A stretch of DNA of 25,060 nucleotides from Gp6-AA40 sp036802945 (GTDB lineage Bacteria; Acidobacteriota; Vicinamibacteria; Vicinamibacterales; UBA2999). The first letter of the stretch is position 1. Each line of letters starts with the position of its first letter. The notes under the pieces are model-generated. The model ran no database searches. It saw only the letters and a list, made by a program, of their open reading frames with translations, and was not told the DNA's origin. A program made the position numbers and the translations under genes. Location of the stretch: the NCBI GenBank assembly GCA_036802945.1, contig DAIRVG010000085.1, forward strand, positions 1-25,060. The letters are read 5' to 3'. Shown one piece after another: positions 7,297 to 13,889 of this stretch.

Positions 7297-7317
7297 ACCG
7301 ATACCTTCGTCTAATCG
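7297..7317 (+). promoter_or_regulatory. Copy 2 of the 21-nt ACCGATACC motif
   Basis: ACCGATACC is followed by TTCGTCTAATCG. It differs from copy 1 at two positions only. It lies 36 nt upstream of the metallo-beta-lactamase-fold gene that opens a run of five exported proteins, a spacing close to that of copy 1 (32 nt). It starts 16 nt after the redoxin stop, so it is intergenic. Confidence 0.6.
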
Positions 7318-7353
7318 TTTTTCTACAGGACATTTGGTCAGATGAGCTAGACG

Positions 7354-7914
7354 ATGCCGGAGTTTCACGTGTCGAAGTCATTCATTCTTGTCATCGCCGT
7401 TGCCTGCGCCTGCATGTCCGTCGCGCGCGCGGAGGTGCCGTATCCGAACATGCCTTCGATCGCGCCGATCGGCGTAAAGATCGGCAAGTACCTGGATGTG
7501 CCGGCTTCGGCCAAAGGGCCGTCCATCGATCCTGCCAAGGGCTATCGCCTCCAGGATCTCGGGCAAGGCCTCTACCTGGTCACCGACAACATCTACCAGT
7601 CGCTGCTGCTGACCTACGACGGCGGCGTCGTCGTGATCGACGCGCCCCCGAGCTACGCGGCGCGACTTCCGGCGGCGGTCGCGGAGGTCAGCGACAAGCC
7701 GATCACGCACATCATCTACAGCCATTCCCACAGCGATCACATCGGGGGCGCGAAAGCGCTGGGTGGCAATCCGGTCATCATTGATTACATCGACCGGGTG
7801 ACCGCGCAGTGCGTCAACACGCTCACGCCCGAGTGGTCGGGCAGGCTTGCCGCATTCGATGTCTATATCTGGGATCAATGCTACGCGATGGAACAGAGTC
7901 TGCGCATCGAATAA
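7354..7914 (+). CDS. Exported metallo-beta-lactamase-fold protein, internally deleted
   Basis: This 186-aa protein has a signal peptide (hydrophobic stretch FILVIAVACACMS, cleavage likely after VARA, before EVPYP). The start is ATG 7354; GTG 7369 is possible. The first metal-binding signature is intact: H124, H126, D128 and H129 in HSHSDHIGG. Only about 57 residues follow, whereas family members normally run to 300 aa or more and carry further ligand histidines and an Asp downstream; none is recognisable here. The tail (YIDRVTAQCVNTLTPEW, then FDVYIWDQCYAMEQSL) looks, from memory, like the normal C-terminus of full-length relatives, joined in frame just after GGAKALGG. It is therefore probably an in-frame internal deletion of about 150 residues and not a truncation. 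Hydrolase activity is doubtful. It is first in the presumed operon, 19 nt before the P460 gene. Confidence 0.8.
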   Translation: MPEFHVSKSFILVIAVACACMSVARAEVPYPNMPSIAPIGVKIGKYLDVPASAKGPSIDPAKGYRLQDLGQGLYLVTDNIYQSLLLTYDGGVVVIDAPPSYAARLPAAVAEVSDKPITHIIYSHSHSDHIGGAKALGGNPVIIDYIDRVTAQCVNTLTPEWSGRLAAFDVYIWDQCYAMEQSLRIE

Positions 7915-7933
7915 ATCAACGGGAGATATTGCA

Positions 7934-8515
7934 ATGAAGCGTCAATACGTCGCGTCCATGGTGATCGTCGTGGCGTCCACCTTTGTCGTCGGCATCACGC
8001 TCGCGGCGCAGGACCGGTTCACGCTGAAGGCGCCAAACGGCATCGCGTACTCGGAATTCAAGGACTACGAGACATGGCAGGCGATCGCGCCGAGTCAGCC
8101 CGCTGACGCCGGCGGATGCGGTTCGGCGCCACCTCCGGGATGCATCAAGGTGATTGCGGGGAATCCCGCGATGATCAAGGCATACAAGGAAGGCTTTCCC
8201 GCCAACGGCAAGCCCGTTCCCGACGGCGCGATGCTCGCCAAGATCGAATGGGCGAAGGAGACATTACGCCCGCCCGTGTCGGCTTATGAGGTGACCGTAC
8301 CGGGAAAGTACATCGAGACGACGTTCATGCTGAAAGACTCGAAGCGATTCCCGAAGACCGACGGGTGGGGATACGCCTCGTTCAGGTATGACGCAAAGAC
8401 CGACACGTTCAAGGCATTCGGCGACGGCCCGGAGTTCGCGAACACCTGTCACGCCTGCCACACGGCCTTTGTGAAAGCGCGCGACTTCGTCTTCACCGAC
8501 TACCAGAAACGCTGA
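7934..8515 (+). CDS. Cytochrome P460-family c-type haem protein
   Basis: This is a 193-aa exported protein. A good ribosome site (GGGAGAT at about 7921-7927) decides the ATG at 7934. The signal peptide spans residues about 1-28 (hydrophobic core VASMVIVVASTFVVGITLA) and ends before AQDRF. The mature part shows the P460 pattern: an N-terminal YSEFKDYETWQAIAPS segment, AKIEWAKE, the DGWGYASFRYD stretch, and a single c-type haem site C172-H-A-C175-H176 near the C-terminus (NTCHACHTAF). Named family members oxidise hydroxylamine or related nitrogen compounds, but many P460-domain proteins have no known substrate and none should be assumed here. It is a periplasmic electron-transfer or redox protein, placed between the deleted metallo-beta-lactamase-fold gene and the isochorismatase-fold gene. 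Confidence 0.9.
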   Translation: MKRQYVASMVIVVASTFVVGITLAAQDRFTLKAPNGIAYSEFKDYETWQAIAPSQPADAGGCGSAPPPGCIKVIAGNPAMIKAYKEGFPANGKPVPDGAMLAKIEWAKETLRPPVSAYEVTVPGKYIETTFMLKDSKRFPKTDGWGYASFRYDAKTDTFKAFGDGPEFANTCHACHTAFVKARDFVFTDYQKR

Positions 8516-8570
8516 ACGGATGACGGAATGCGCGGAGGTTAGTGCGCTCAACTTCGAGGAGATTATCGCG

Positions 8571-9371
8571 ATGTCACACAACACGAAGAAGACGGCGGCG
8601 GGAAGCGTCGCGGCGTTGGCCGTCGTCGCCGCTCTCGCCATCCAGACGGTGAGCGAGCCCGCGCAAGCGCAGGCCCAGGCCGCGGCGGCGTCGGCACCGA
8701 TACCCGGGCTCTCGCGGCAGCCCAGCGCAGCCGCCAGAGCGGCGCTTATGGATCCCAACGACACGGTCGTCCTTCTGCTCGACCACCAGACCGGCTTGTT
8801 TCAGACGGTCAAGGACGTTCCCATCCGCGAACTGCGGGCCAATGCCGTGGCGCTCGCCAAAATCGCCGAGCAGGCCAAGATGCCGATCATCTATACGGCG
8901 TCGGAACCCGGTGGCGCGAACGGCCCGATCATGGAGGAACTGACGGCGGCTGCGCCAAGCGCCAGGTACGTGGGGCGCAAAGGTGAAGTCAGCGCCTGGG
9001 ACAACGCCGACTTCGTCAAGGCAGTCGAGGCGACCGGCCGCAAGACCCTCGTCATGGCCGGCGTGTGGACGAGCGTCTGCGTCGCCTTTCCCGCGCTCAT
9101 GGCGAAGGCCGACGGCTACAAAGTTTACGCGGTGATGGACGCCTCGGGCGACGTCAGCCAGCTGGCGTTCGACGCCACGCTCGCCCGGATGACGCAGGCC
9201 GGTATCATTCCCGTAACCACAAATACCATCCTTAGCGAAACCCACCGGACCTGGAATCGTCCGGATGCCGCGCAGTGGGGCGCGCTCTATGAGGAGCTCG
9301 TGCCGCACTACCGCGCGGTCGCCGAGAGCTACAGGAAGGCTCAAGAAGTCGCAAAAGAGCCCCGAAACTAG
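8571..9371 (+). CDS. Exported isochorismatase-fold (cysteine) hydrolase
   Basis: This 266-aa protein starts at ATG 8571, with GAGGAG about 10 nt upstream. The N-terminus is a signal peptide (hydrophobic run VAALAVVAALAI, cleavage around AQA in an Ala/Gln-rich stretch). The isochorismatase-like domain spans residues about 65-240 with the usual Asp-Lys-Cys triad: D71 in LLLDHQTGLF, K137 in GRKGEV and C170 in VWTSVCVAF. It resembles YcaC-type hydrolases, most of which are cytosolic and lack a leader, so the export signal is notable. Amide or related C-N bonds are usual substrates for the fold; the actual substrate is unknown. It lies 55 nt after the P460 gene and 31 nt before the amidohydrolase. 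Confidence 0.9.
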   Translation: MSHNTKKTAAGSVAALAVVAALAIQTVSEPAQAQAQAAAASAPIPGLSRQPSAAARAALMDPNDTVVLLLDHQTGLFQTVKDVPIRELRANAVALAKIAEQAKMPIIYTASEPGGANGPIMEELTAAAPSARYVGRKGEVSAWDNADFVKAVEATGRKTLVMAGVWTSVCVAFPALMAKADGYKVYAVMDASGDVSQLAFDATLARMTQAGIIPVTTNTILSETHRTWNRPDAAQWGALYEELVPHYRAVAESYRKAQEVAKEPRN

Positions 9372-9402
9372 AGGACGCGAAGCAGTCACGACGCCCAAGG
9401 TC

Positions 9403-11235
9403 TTGAAGGAGGATCCCATCAGGCGTTTCTTCTGCATCATCCGTTCCTCAATCATTGCGGTGTCGGCGTGCGCAATCGGGTCTGCGGGCGCAACTGCCCA
9501 GCAGCAGGAGCCTGCCGACCTCATCGTCTACAACGCGAAGGTCCACACGCTGAATGACGCGCTCCCCGAGGCGGAAGCTCTCGCGGTCCGGGGAGAGATG
9601 TTCGTCGCAGTCGGACGGAATGCCGAAGTAATGAGGCATCGCGGCGATCACACCCGCGTGATCGACGCGGACGGAAGGCGCGTCATTCCTGGGCTCAACG
9701 ATTCGCACATCCACGCCGTCCGGGCCGGAAGGTTCTACAACCTCGAACTGCGATGGGACGGCGTCGAGTCACTGAAACACGGGCTTCAGATGATTCGCGA
9801 TCAGGCGAAACGTACGCCCAAGGGCCACTGGGTACGGGTCATCGGCGCCTGGTCATCGTACCAGTTCACGGAACGGCGCATGCCGACTGTGGCCGAGCTG
9901 AACGCGGCGTCCCCGGACACGCCGGTGTTCGTCCTATTCCTTTACAGCCAGGCGCTGATGAATGCAGCTGGCGTCGAGGCGCTGCAGCTTACGCCGCAGA
10001 GTGTGCCACCCGACGGTGGGCGCTATGAGTTCGTCGAAGGGGGTGGTGCAATCCTGCATGCCGCCCCCAGTCCTTCCATCCTCTACACCACGATCGCCAA
10101 GCTTCCGCAGTTATCCGCCGAGGACCAGATCAACTCGACCCGGCACTTCTTCCGGGAGTTGAACCGCTTCGGCCTCACCAGTGTCGTCGATCCCGGTGGA
10201 GGCGGACACGTATTTTCGACGGACTACCAGGCGAGTTACGCCCTGGCGCGGCAACCCGGTCTTCCCCTCCGCATCTCGAACTACCTGTTCGCTCAGAGGG
10301 CTGGCAGCGAATTGCAGGAGTATGAGAAGTGGACAGCCGAAGAGAAACTCGACCTTAACCGGGCGGCGGCACGTCTCAACGGCTATGTCGTCGAAGGCGC
10401 TGGCGAAAACCTTGTCTGGTCCGCCGGCGACTACGAGAACTTCATGTCCGCCCGGCCCGCGCTGGACGAGAAGATGGAAACCGAGCTTGCCGCGGTTGTT
10501 CGCCTCCTCGCGAATCACCAGTGGCCGATCCGGATCCACGCGACCTACGACGAGTCCATCGGGCGCGTGCTTGACGTCCTTGAACCGATGTTCAGGGAGA
10601 CCGGCTACAAGGCGCGTTGGTGCCTGGATCATGCGGAGACGATCAGCGACAAAAACCTGGCGCGCGTCAAGGCGATGGGCGGCGGCATTGCCGTGCAGGA
10701 CCGCATGGCATTCGCGGGCGAGATCTTTGCTGCCCGTTACGGCAAGGAAACTGCCGCGCGGGCTCCTCCGTTGCGGGCCATCGTCCGTGCGGGGATTCCG
10801 GTGGGCGCGGGGACGGACGCCACGCGAGTCAGCGGACATAACCCGTGGATCGCCCTTTACTGGATGGTGACTGGAAGAACTGTCGGCGGGACGGAGCTCG
10901 GCTCGCCAGACAACCGCTTGTCCCGCGAGGAAGCGCTCCGCCTGTATACGGTTGGAAGTGCGTGGTTCAGCGGCGAGGAGATGTTGAAGGGCCGAATCGT
11001 CCCGGGCCAGTTCGCGGACTTTGCGATCCTTTCGTCGGACTACCTCGCGGTGCCGGACGAACAGATTCGCACAATCGATTCGGTCCTGACGGTCACGGGC
11101 GGCGACATTGTCTACGCGACGGGAGCATTCTCCGATGTCGCACCGGAGCCCCTTCCGCCGGTCAGCCCCGCCTGGTCACCGGTCGCACACTTTGGGGGTT
11201 TTCAGAACCGGAAATCGGCGAGCACGGCGCCCTGA
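9403..11235 (+). CDS. Exported amidohydrolase (amidohydrolase 3/YtcJ family)
   Basis: Metal-dependent hydrolase, 610 aa if counted from TTG 9403. After a signal peptide (hydrophobic run IIAVSACAIG, cleavage near ATA before QQQEP) comes the amidohydrolase fold: LIVYNAKVHTLND at the N-terminal beta sandwich, H102 and H104 in NDSHIHA, H379 in RIHATYDES, H410 in CLDHAET, D472 in AGTDATR, and the C-terminal GRIVPGQFADFAIL segment. The metal ligands look complete. The start is unclear: an ideal Shine-Dalgarno AAGGAGG (9406-9412) points to codon 9418, which is ATC, while the nearest ordinary start in frame is TTG 9403, upstream of that site. The ATG at 9265 would overlap the previous gene by over 100 nt and is unlikely. 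Periplasmic; substrate unknown, plausibly linked to the preceding hydrolase. Confidence 0.9.
   Translation: MKEDPIRRFFCIIRSSIIAVSACAIGSAGATAQQQEPADLIVYNAKVHTLNDALPEAEALAVRGEMFVAVGRNAEVMRHRGDHTRVIDADGRRVIPGLNDSHIHAVRAGRFYNLELRWDGVESLKHGLQMIRDQAKRTPKGHWVRVIGAWSSYQFTERRMPTVAELNAASPDTPVFVLFLYSQALMNAAGVEALQLTPQSVPPDGGRYEFVEGGGAILHAAPSPSILYTTIAKLPQLSAEDQINSTRHFFRELNRFGLTSVVDPGGGGHVFSTDYQASYALARQPGLPLRISNYLFAQRAGSELQEYEKWTAEEKLDLNRAAARLNGYVVEGAGENLVWSAGDYENFMSARPALDEKMETELAAVVRLLANHQWPIRIHATYDESIGRVLDVLEPMFRETGYKARWCLDHAETISDKNLARVKAMGGGIAVQDRMAFAGEIFAARYGKETAARAPPLRAIVRAGIPVGAGTDATRVSGHNPWIALYWMVTGRTVGGTELGSPDNRLSREEALRLYTVGSAWFSGEEMLKGRIVPGQFADFAILSSDYLAVPDEQIRTIDSVLTVTGGDIVYATGAFSDVAPEPLPPVSPAWSPVAHFGGFQNRKSASTAP
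9406..9412 (+). promoter_or_regulatory. Strong Shine-Dalgarno in front of a non-standard start
   Basis: AAGGAGG is separated by five bases from ATC at 9418, which is in frame with the signal peptide of the amidohydrolase. No ATG, GTG or TTG lies at the right distance. This suggests either ATC initiation or a mutated ATG. Confidence 0.55.
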
Positions 11236-11265
11236 GGGTACATCGGTCGCCGCCGCGGGTGGGCA

Positions 11266-12594
11266 ATGATCACAGGCCGCAACGGCAGAGCCCGGTGTTC
11301 CCGACACCTGGCCATTTATGTCTGCGTCCTCTGGCCCTTTGAGGCCCACAGCACCGAGGAGACCACTACCGTCACCGGCAACTCAGCATGGTCCATCGGT
11401 TTTGATGCGGATTGGCGTGCGCGTTTCGAGTCGTCCCAGAACCCGGTATTCGGACTGTCAGAAACGCAGTCAGACGACTACTTGCTTCATCGATTGCAGC
11501 TCGGCGCTGAGATCGGAAACGACCGGGGATTTCGCGCTGCGGGACAGCTTGTCAGTGGACTGACCGCCGGGTGGACCGGATCTCCGCCGGCGGTGCAGGA
11601 TGATCCGATCGACGTGCTGCAAGGTTTCGTGGAGCAGTCGTTCAGCGCGTTCGACGGCCCATTGACGCTGCGAGCAGGTCGACAGGCGATGAGCTTCGGT
11701 TCGTCACGACTGGTCAGTGTCCGCGAGAGTCCGAACGTCCGGCGCTCATTCGATGGCATGCGCGCTTCATGGAATGGTCCCGCAGGGACCCAAGCAGACC
11801 TGTTTGCAGTCAGGCCCGTGCTTCCAGAAGGTGGAACGTGGGACGACAGCAGTTCACAGGATCAAAGCTTCTGGGGGCTCTACGTCACCTCGGAGGTTTC
11901 CGCAGGCGCCGGACTGCACGCAGATGTCTACTATCTCGGCCTGCGCAGAAAGGACGCCGAGTTTGCGCAGGGGATTGCCACCGAGGTGCGCCACAGCATC
12001 GGGGCTCGACTATTCGGCGACCACGAAGGCGTTGACTGGAATATCGAAGCTGTCTGGCAATGGGGTACTTTCGGCGACGATGACATCCGCGCATGGACGT
12101 TGTCTGCGGACGTCGGCTATGAACTGACCGGGTTTCCGCTGACCCCGCGGCTCGGCCTCAAGATCGATGCGATCAGCGGCGATCGCAACCTGCAGGACAA
12201 GCGGCTGGAAACGTTCAATCCACTCTTCCCGAAGCTGCCCTACTTCTCGGAGGCAAACGTCGCAACCCCGGCGAATCTTCTCGACTTTCAACCCAGCATT
12301 ACTTTCGTGGTCTCACAAACTGCAGTGATAAGCCTGAGCTGGAACGCACTTTGGAAGCATGCGAAGGAGGATGCGTTCTACGCGCCGCCGCTTTCACCAG
12401 TTGCGGGCACGGCATCTACCGATGGGCGAGCCATAGGACATCAGGCCAGCTTGAACCTTGAGTGGCAACTGACCAGGCAACTCGAGATCGGCGCCGCGTA
12501 TGTGGACTTCGAGCCACGCAACGTCGCGCAGTCGGCGGGCGGCCGGAGCGGGCGATTCTTTGCGTTATGGGTTCAGCTTCACCTGCCGAATTGA
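11266..12594 (+). CDS. Outer-membrane porin of the alginate-export family type
   Basis: This 442-aa beta-barrel protein starts at ATG 11266, giving a basic, then hydrophobic leader (HLAIYVCVLWPF). The rest shows alternating aromatic and polar strands typical of barrels and the features of alginate-export-domain proteins: WRARFESSQNP and a DDYLLHRLQLGAEI segment early, LTLRAGRQAMSFGSSRLVS, RRSFDGMRASW, then long strand repeats ending in FFALWVQLHLPN. Family members form outer-membrane channels, but alginate export itself needs a biosynthesis cluster that is not present here, so uptake of a small organic substrate for the adjacent periplasmic hydrolases is more plausible (inference). It lies 30 nt after the amidohydrolase and is the last gene of the run. 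Confidence 0.82.
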   Translation: MITGRNGRARCSRHLAIYVCVLWPFEAHSTEETTTVTGNSAWSIGFDADWRARFESSQNPVFGLSETQSDDYLLHRLQLGAEIGNDRGFRAAGQLVSGLTAGWTGSPPAVQDDPIDVLQGFVEQSFSAFDGPLTLRAGRQAMSFGSSRLVSVRESPNVRRSFDGMRASWNGPAGTQADLFAVRPVLPEGGTWDDSSSQDQSFWGLYVTSEVSAGAGLHADVYYLGLRRKDAEFAQGIATEVRHSIGARLFGDHEGVDWNIEAVWQWGTFGDDDIRAWTLSADVGYELTGFPLTPRLGLKIDAISGDRNLQDKRLETFNPLFPKLPYFSEANVATPANLLDFQPSITFVVSQTAVISLSWNALWKHAKEDAFYAPPLSPVAGTASTDGRAIGHQASLNLEWQLTRQLEIGAAYVDFEPRNVAQSAGGRSGRFFALWVQLHLPN

Positions 12595-12643
12595 ACCCGG
12601 GCGCGACAGAATGACCCAAAGCAGTCATCCCTGGCAGCACTCG

Positions 12644-12664
12644 ACCGATACCATGGTGCAATTG
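12644..12664 (+). promoter_or_regulatory. Copy 3 of the 21-nt ACCGATACC motif
   Basis: ACCGATACC is followed by ATGGTGCAATTG. It lies in the 138-nt gap between the porin and DUF3187 genes, 68 nt before the preferred GTG start (or 29 nt before an alternative TTG at 12694). The bases after it (AAGCGG) also resemble those after copy 1 (AAACGG). Confidence 0.55.
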
Positions 12665-12732
12665 AAGCGGGCGCCGTCCCGTTACACGCTGAATTGCCTG
12701 CAGTCGCTTGGTCAGTTAACCGGACAATCATA

Positions 12733-13848
12733 GTGAGCACGACTTCCGGACGGTGGGTATCAGCTGCGCTGATCGGAGCAGGACTCGCTGCGAACGCTTC
12801 AATGGCGGGCGCGGCGGACGGCGAGTTCTACGGATTGCTCAGATCCCGCGACCTGACGCCTTTTGGCTTCCTGCGCCTGGACATGCGACCGGCGCACGCC
12901 ATCGCCATCGAGCCTGGCAGCTGGGCGCTCGAGGCGGAGCTCGGTTATCAGAACACCTGGGCGTTGAGTCCGGAGGTGGAGGACTACCTGATTGCACTCG
13001 AGCCGCAGGGCCGGCGCGACCTCGGGCCTGCCGACGTTACGGCCATCCAGGCACTCCCTGGTGAAAATTACTTGCTGGATGTCGAGCAGGGTTCACTCGA
13101 TCTGACGCTGCACTACAAGTTTTCGAAGAACTGGACGGGATACCTCACCGCGAGTGCGCTTTCGTACCAGGGTGGATTTCTCGACAGCATGATCGAGGAG
13201 TTCCACGACGCCTTTGGCTTCAGCACCTTTGGGCGCCCGGCGGTGACGCGCAACGAAGCCAATCTCATCTACGACCTGAAAAGCGCGCAGCTGGTATTTT
13301 TCGGCTCGCCGACCGATGGTGGCATGACCGATCCAGCCATCGGCGTTCGCTATGTCGGCGTTTCCCTGCCCGATCCGTGGAAACTCTCGCTCGAAGCTGC
13401 TGTAAAAGTGCCCGTCGCCGGGCGCCGCCTGCTGCTTTCCACGGGCCGCACGGACTACGGGGTCCAGGCATCATTGCAGCGCTTCAGCAACCATCATGCG
13501 CTATACGTCGACGTTGCCGCGGTTTACTACGCCGGCACGACCGAGCCTGCACCGCAGGAGTCGCAGATCGTCCCCACATTGGTCTTCGGCTACGAGCGCA
13601 AGCTCTCGGCCAACACCAATATCAATCTGCAGGGTTACATCAGCAAAAGCGTCTATTCGCACCAGACCACCGATCTCGACGAGTTGCTCGGCGAGAAGTA
13701 CCAGCTGAGCCTGGGCATGCGTCACCGCATCAAGCAGTACCTGATCTCGTTTGGCATCACCGAGAATCTGCAGAACGTCAACAACACCCCGGATATCGGA
13801 TTCCAGCTCGGCCTCGCGTACATTCCGCACCGCGCAGCCATCGACTGA
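12733..13848 (+). CDS. DUF3187-type outer-membrane beta-barrel protein
   Basis: This 371-aa protein is of unknown function. GTG 12733 gives a normal signal peptide (STTSGRWVSAALIGAGLAA, cleavage near AGA before ADGEF); a TTG at 12694 would add 13 residues. The mature part matches what I recall of DUF3187 proteins: FGFLRLDMRPA, a long stretch of amphipathic strands (LDLTLHYKFSKNWTGYLTASAL, GVRYVGVSLPDPW), and a C-terminus of strand repeats (LSLGMRHRIKQYLISFGITEN, FQLGLAYIP). It is probably an outer-membrane barrel. It sits 41 nt upstream of a CPA1 antiporter gene, probably in the same transcript, behind motif copy 3. Confidence 0.78.
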   Translation: MSTTSGRWVSAALIGAGLAANASMAGAADGEFYGLLRSRDLTPFGFLRLDMRPAHAIAIEPGSWALEAELGYQNTWALSPEVEDYLIALEPQGRRDLGPADVTAIQALPGENYLLDVEQGSLDLTLHYKFSKNWTGYLTASALSYQGGFLDSMIEEFHDAFGFSTFGRPAVTRNEANLIYDLKSAQLVFFGSPTDGGMTDPAIGVRYVGVSLPDPWKLSLEAAVKVPVAGRRLLLSTGRTDYGVQASLQRFSNHHALYVDVAAVYYAGTTEPAPQESQIVPTLVFGYERKLSANTNINLQGYISKSVYSHQTTDLDELLGEKYQLSLGMRHRIKQYLISFGITENLQNVNNTPDIGFQLGLAYIPHRAAID

Positions 13849-13889
13849 TTGTTTGCCGCCGGCGCCACCCGGGATGCAAACTTCGCCTG

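Noticed and set aside
7934..8515. Assigning the P460 protein to ammonia or hydroxylamine oxidation
   Set aside because: No hydroxylamine oxidoreductase or ammonia monooxygenase genes are near, and P460-domain proteins occur widely with unknown roles.
8692..8703. ACCGATACC-like sequence inside the isochorismatase-fold gene
   Set aside because: Only the first nine bases match the 21-nt motif; the rest diverges and it is explained by coding sequence (APIPG).
8574..9524. Minus-strand open frame of about 316 codons across the isochorismatase and amidohydrolase genes
   Set aside because: It spans two real genes and their gap; composition and lack of motifs mark it as a shadow.
11266..12594. Reading the porin as part of an alginate biosynthesis system
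   Set aside because: No polymerase, epimerase or acetylation gene is visible; only the barrel family is supported.
13377..13889. N-terminal extension of the antiporter frame into the DUF3187 gene
   Set aside because: The extension is Arg/Pro-rich and overlaps a real gene; the membrane domain starts right at ATG 13890.
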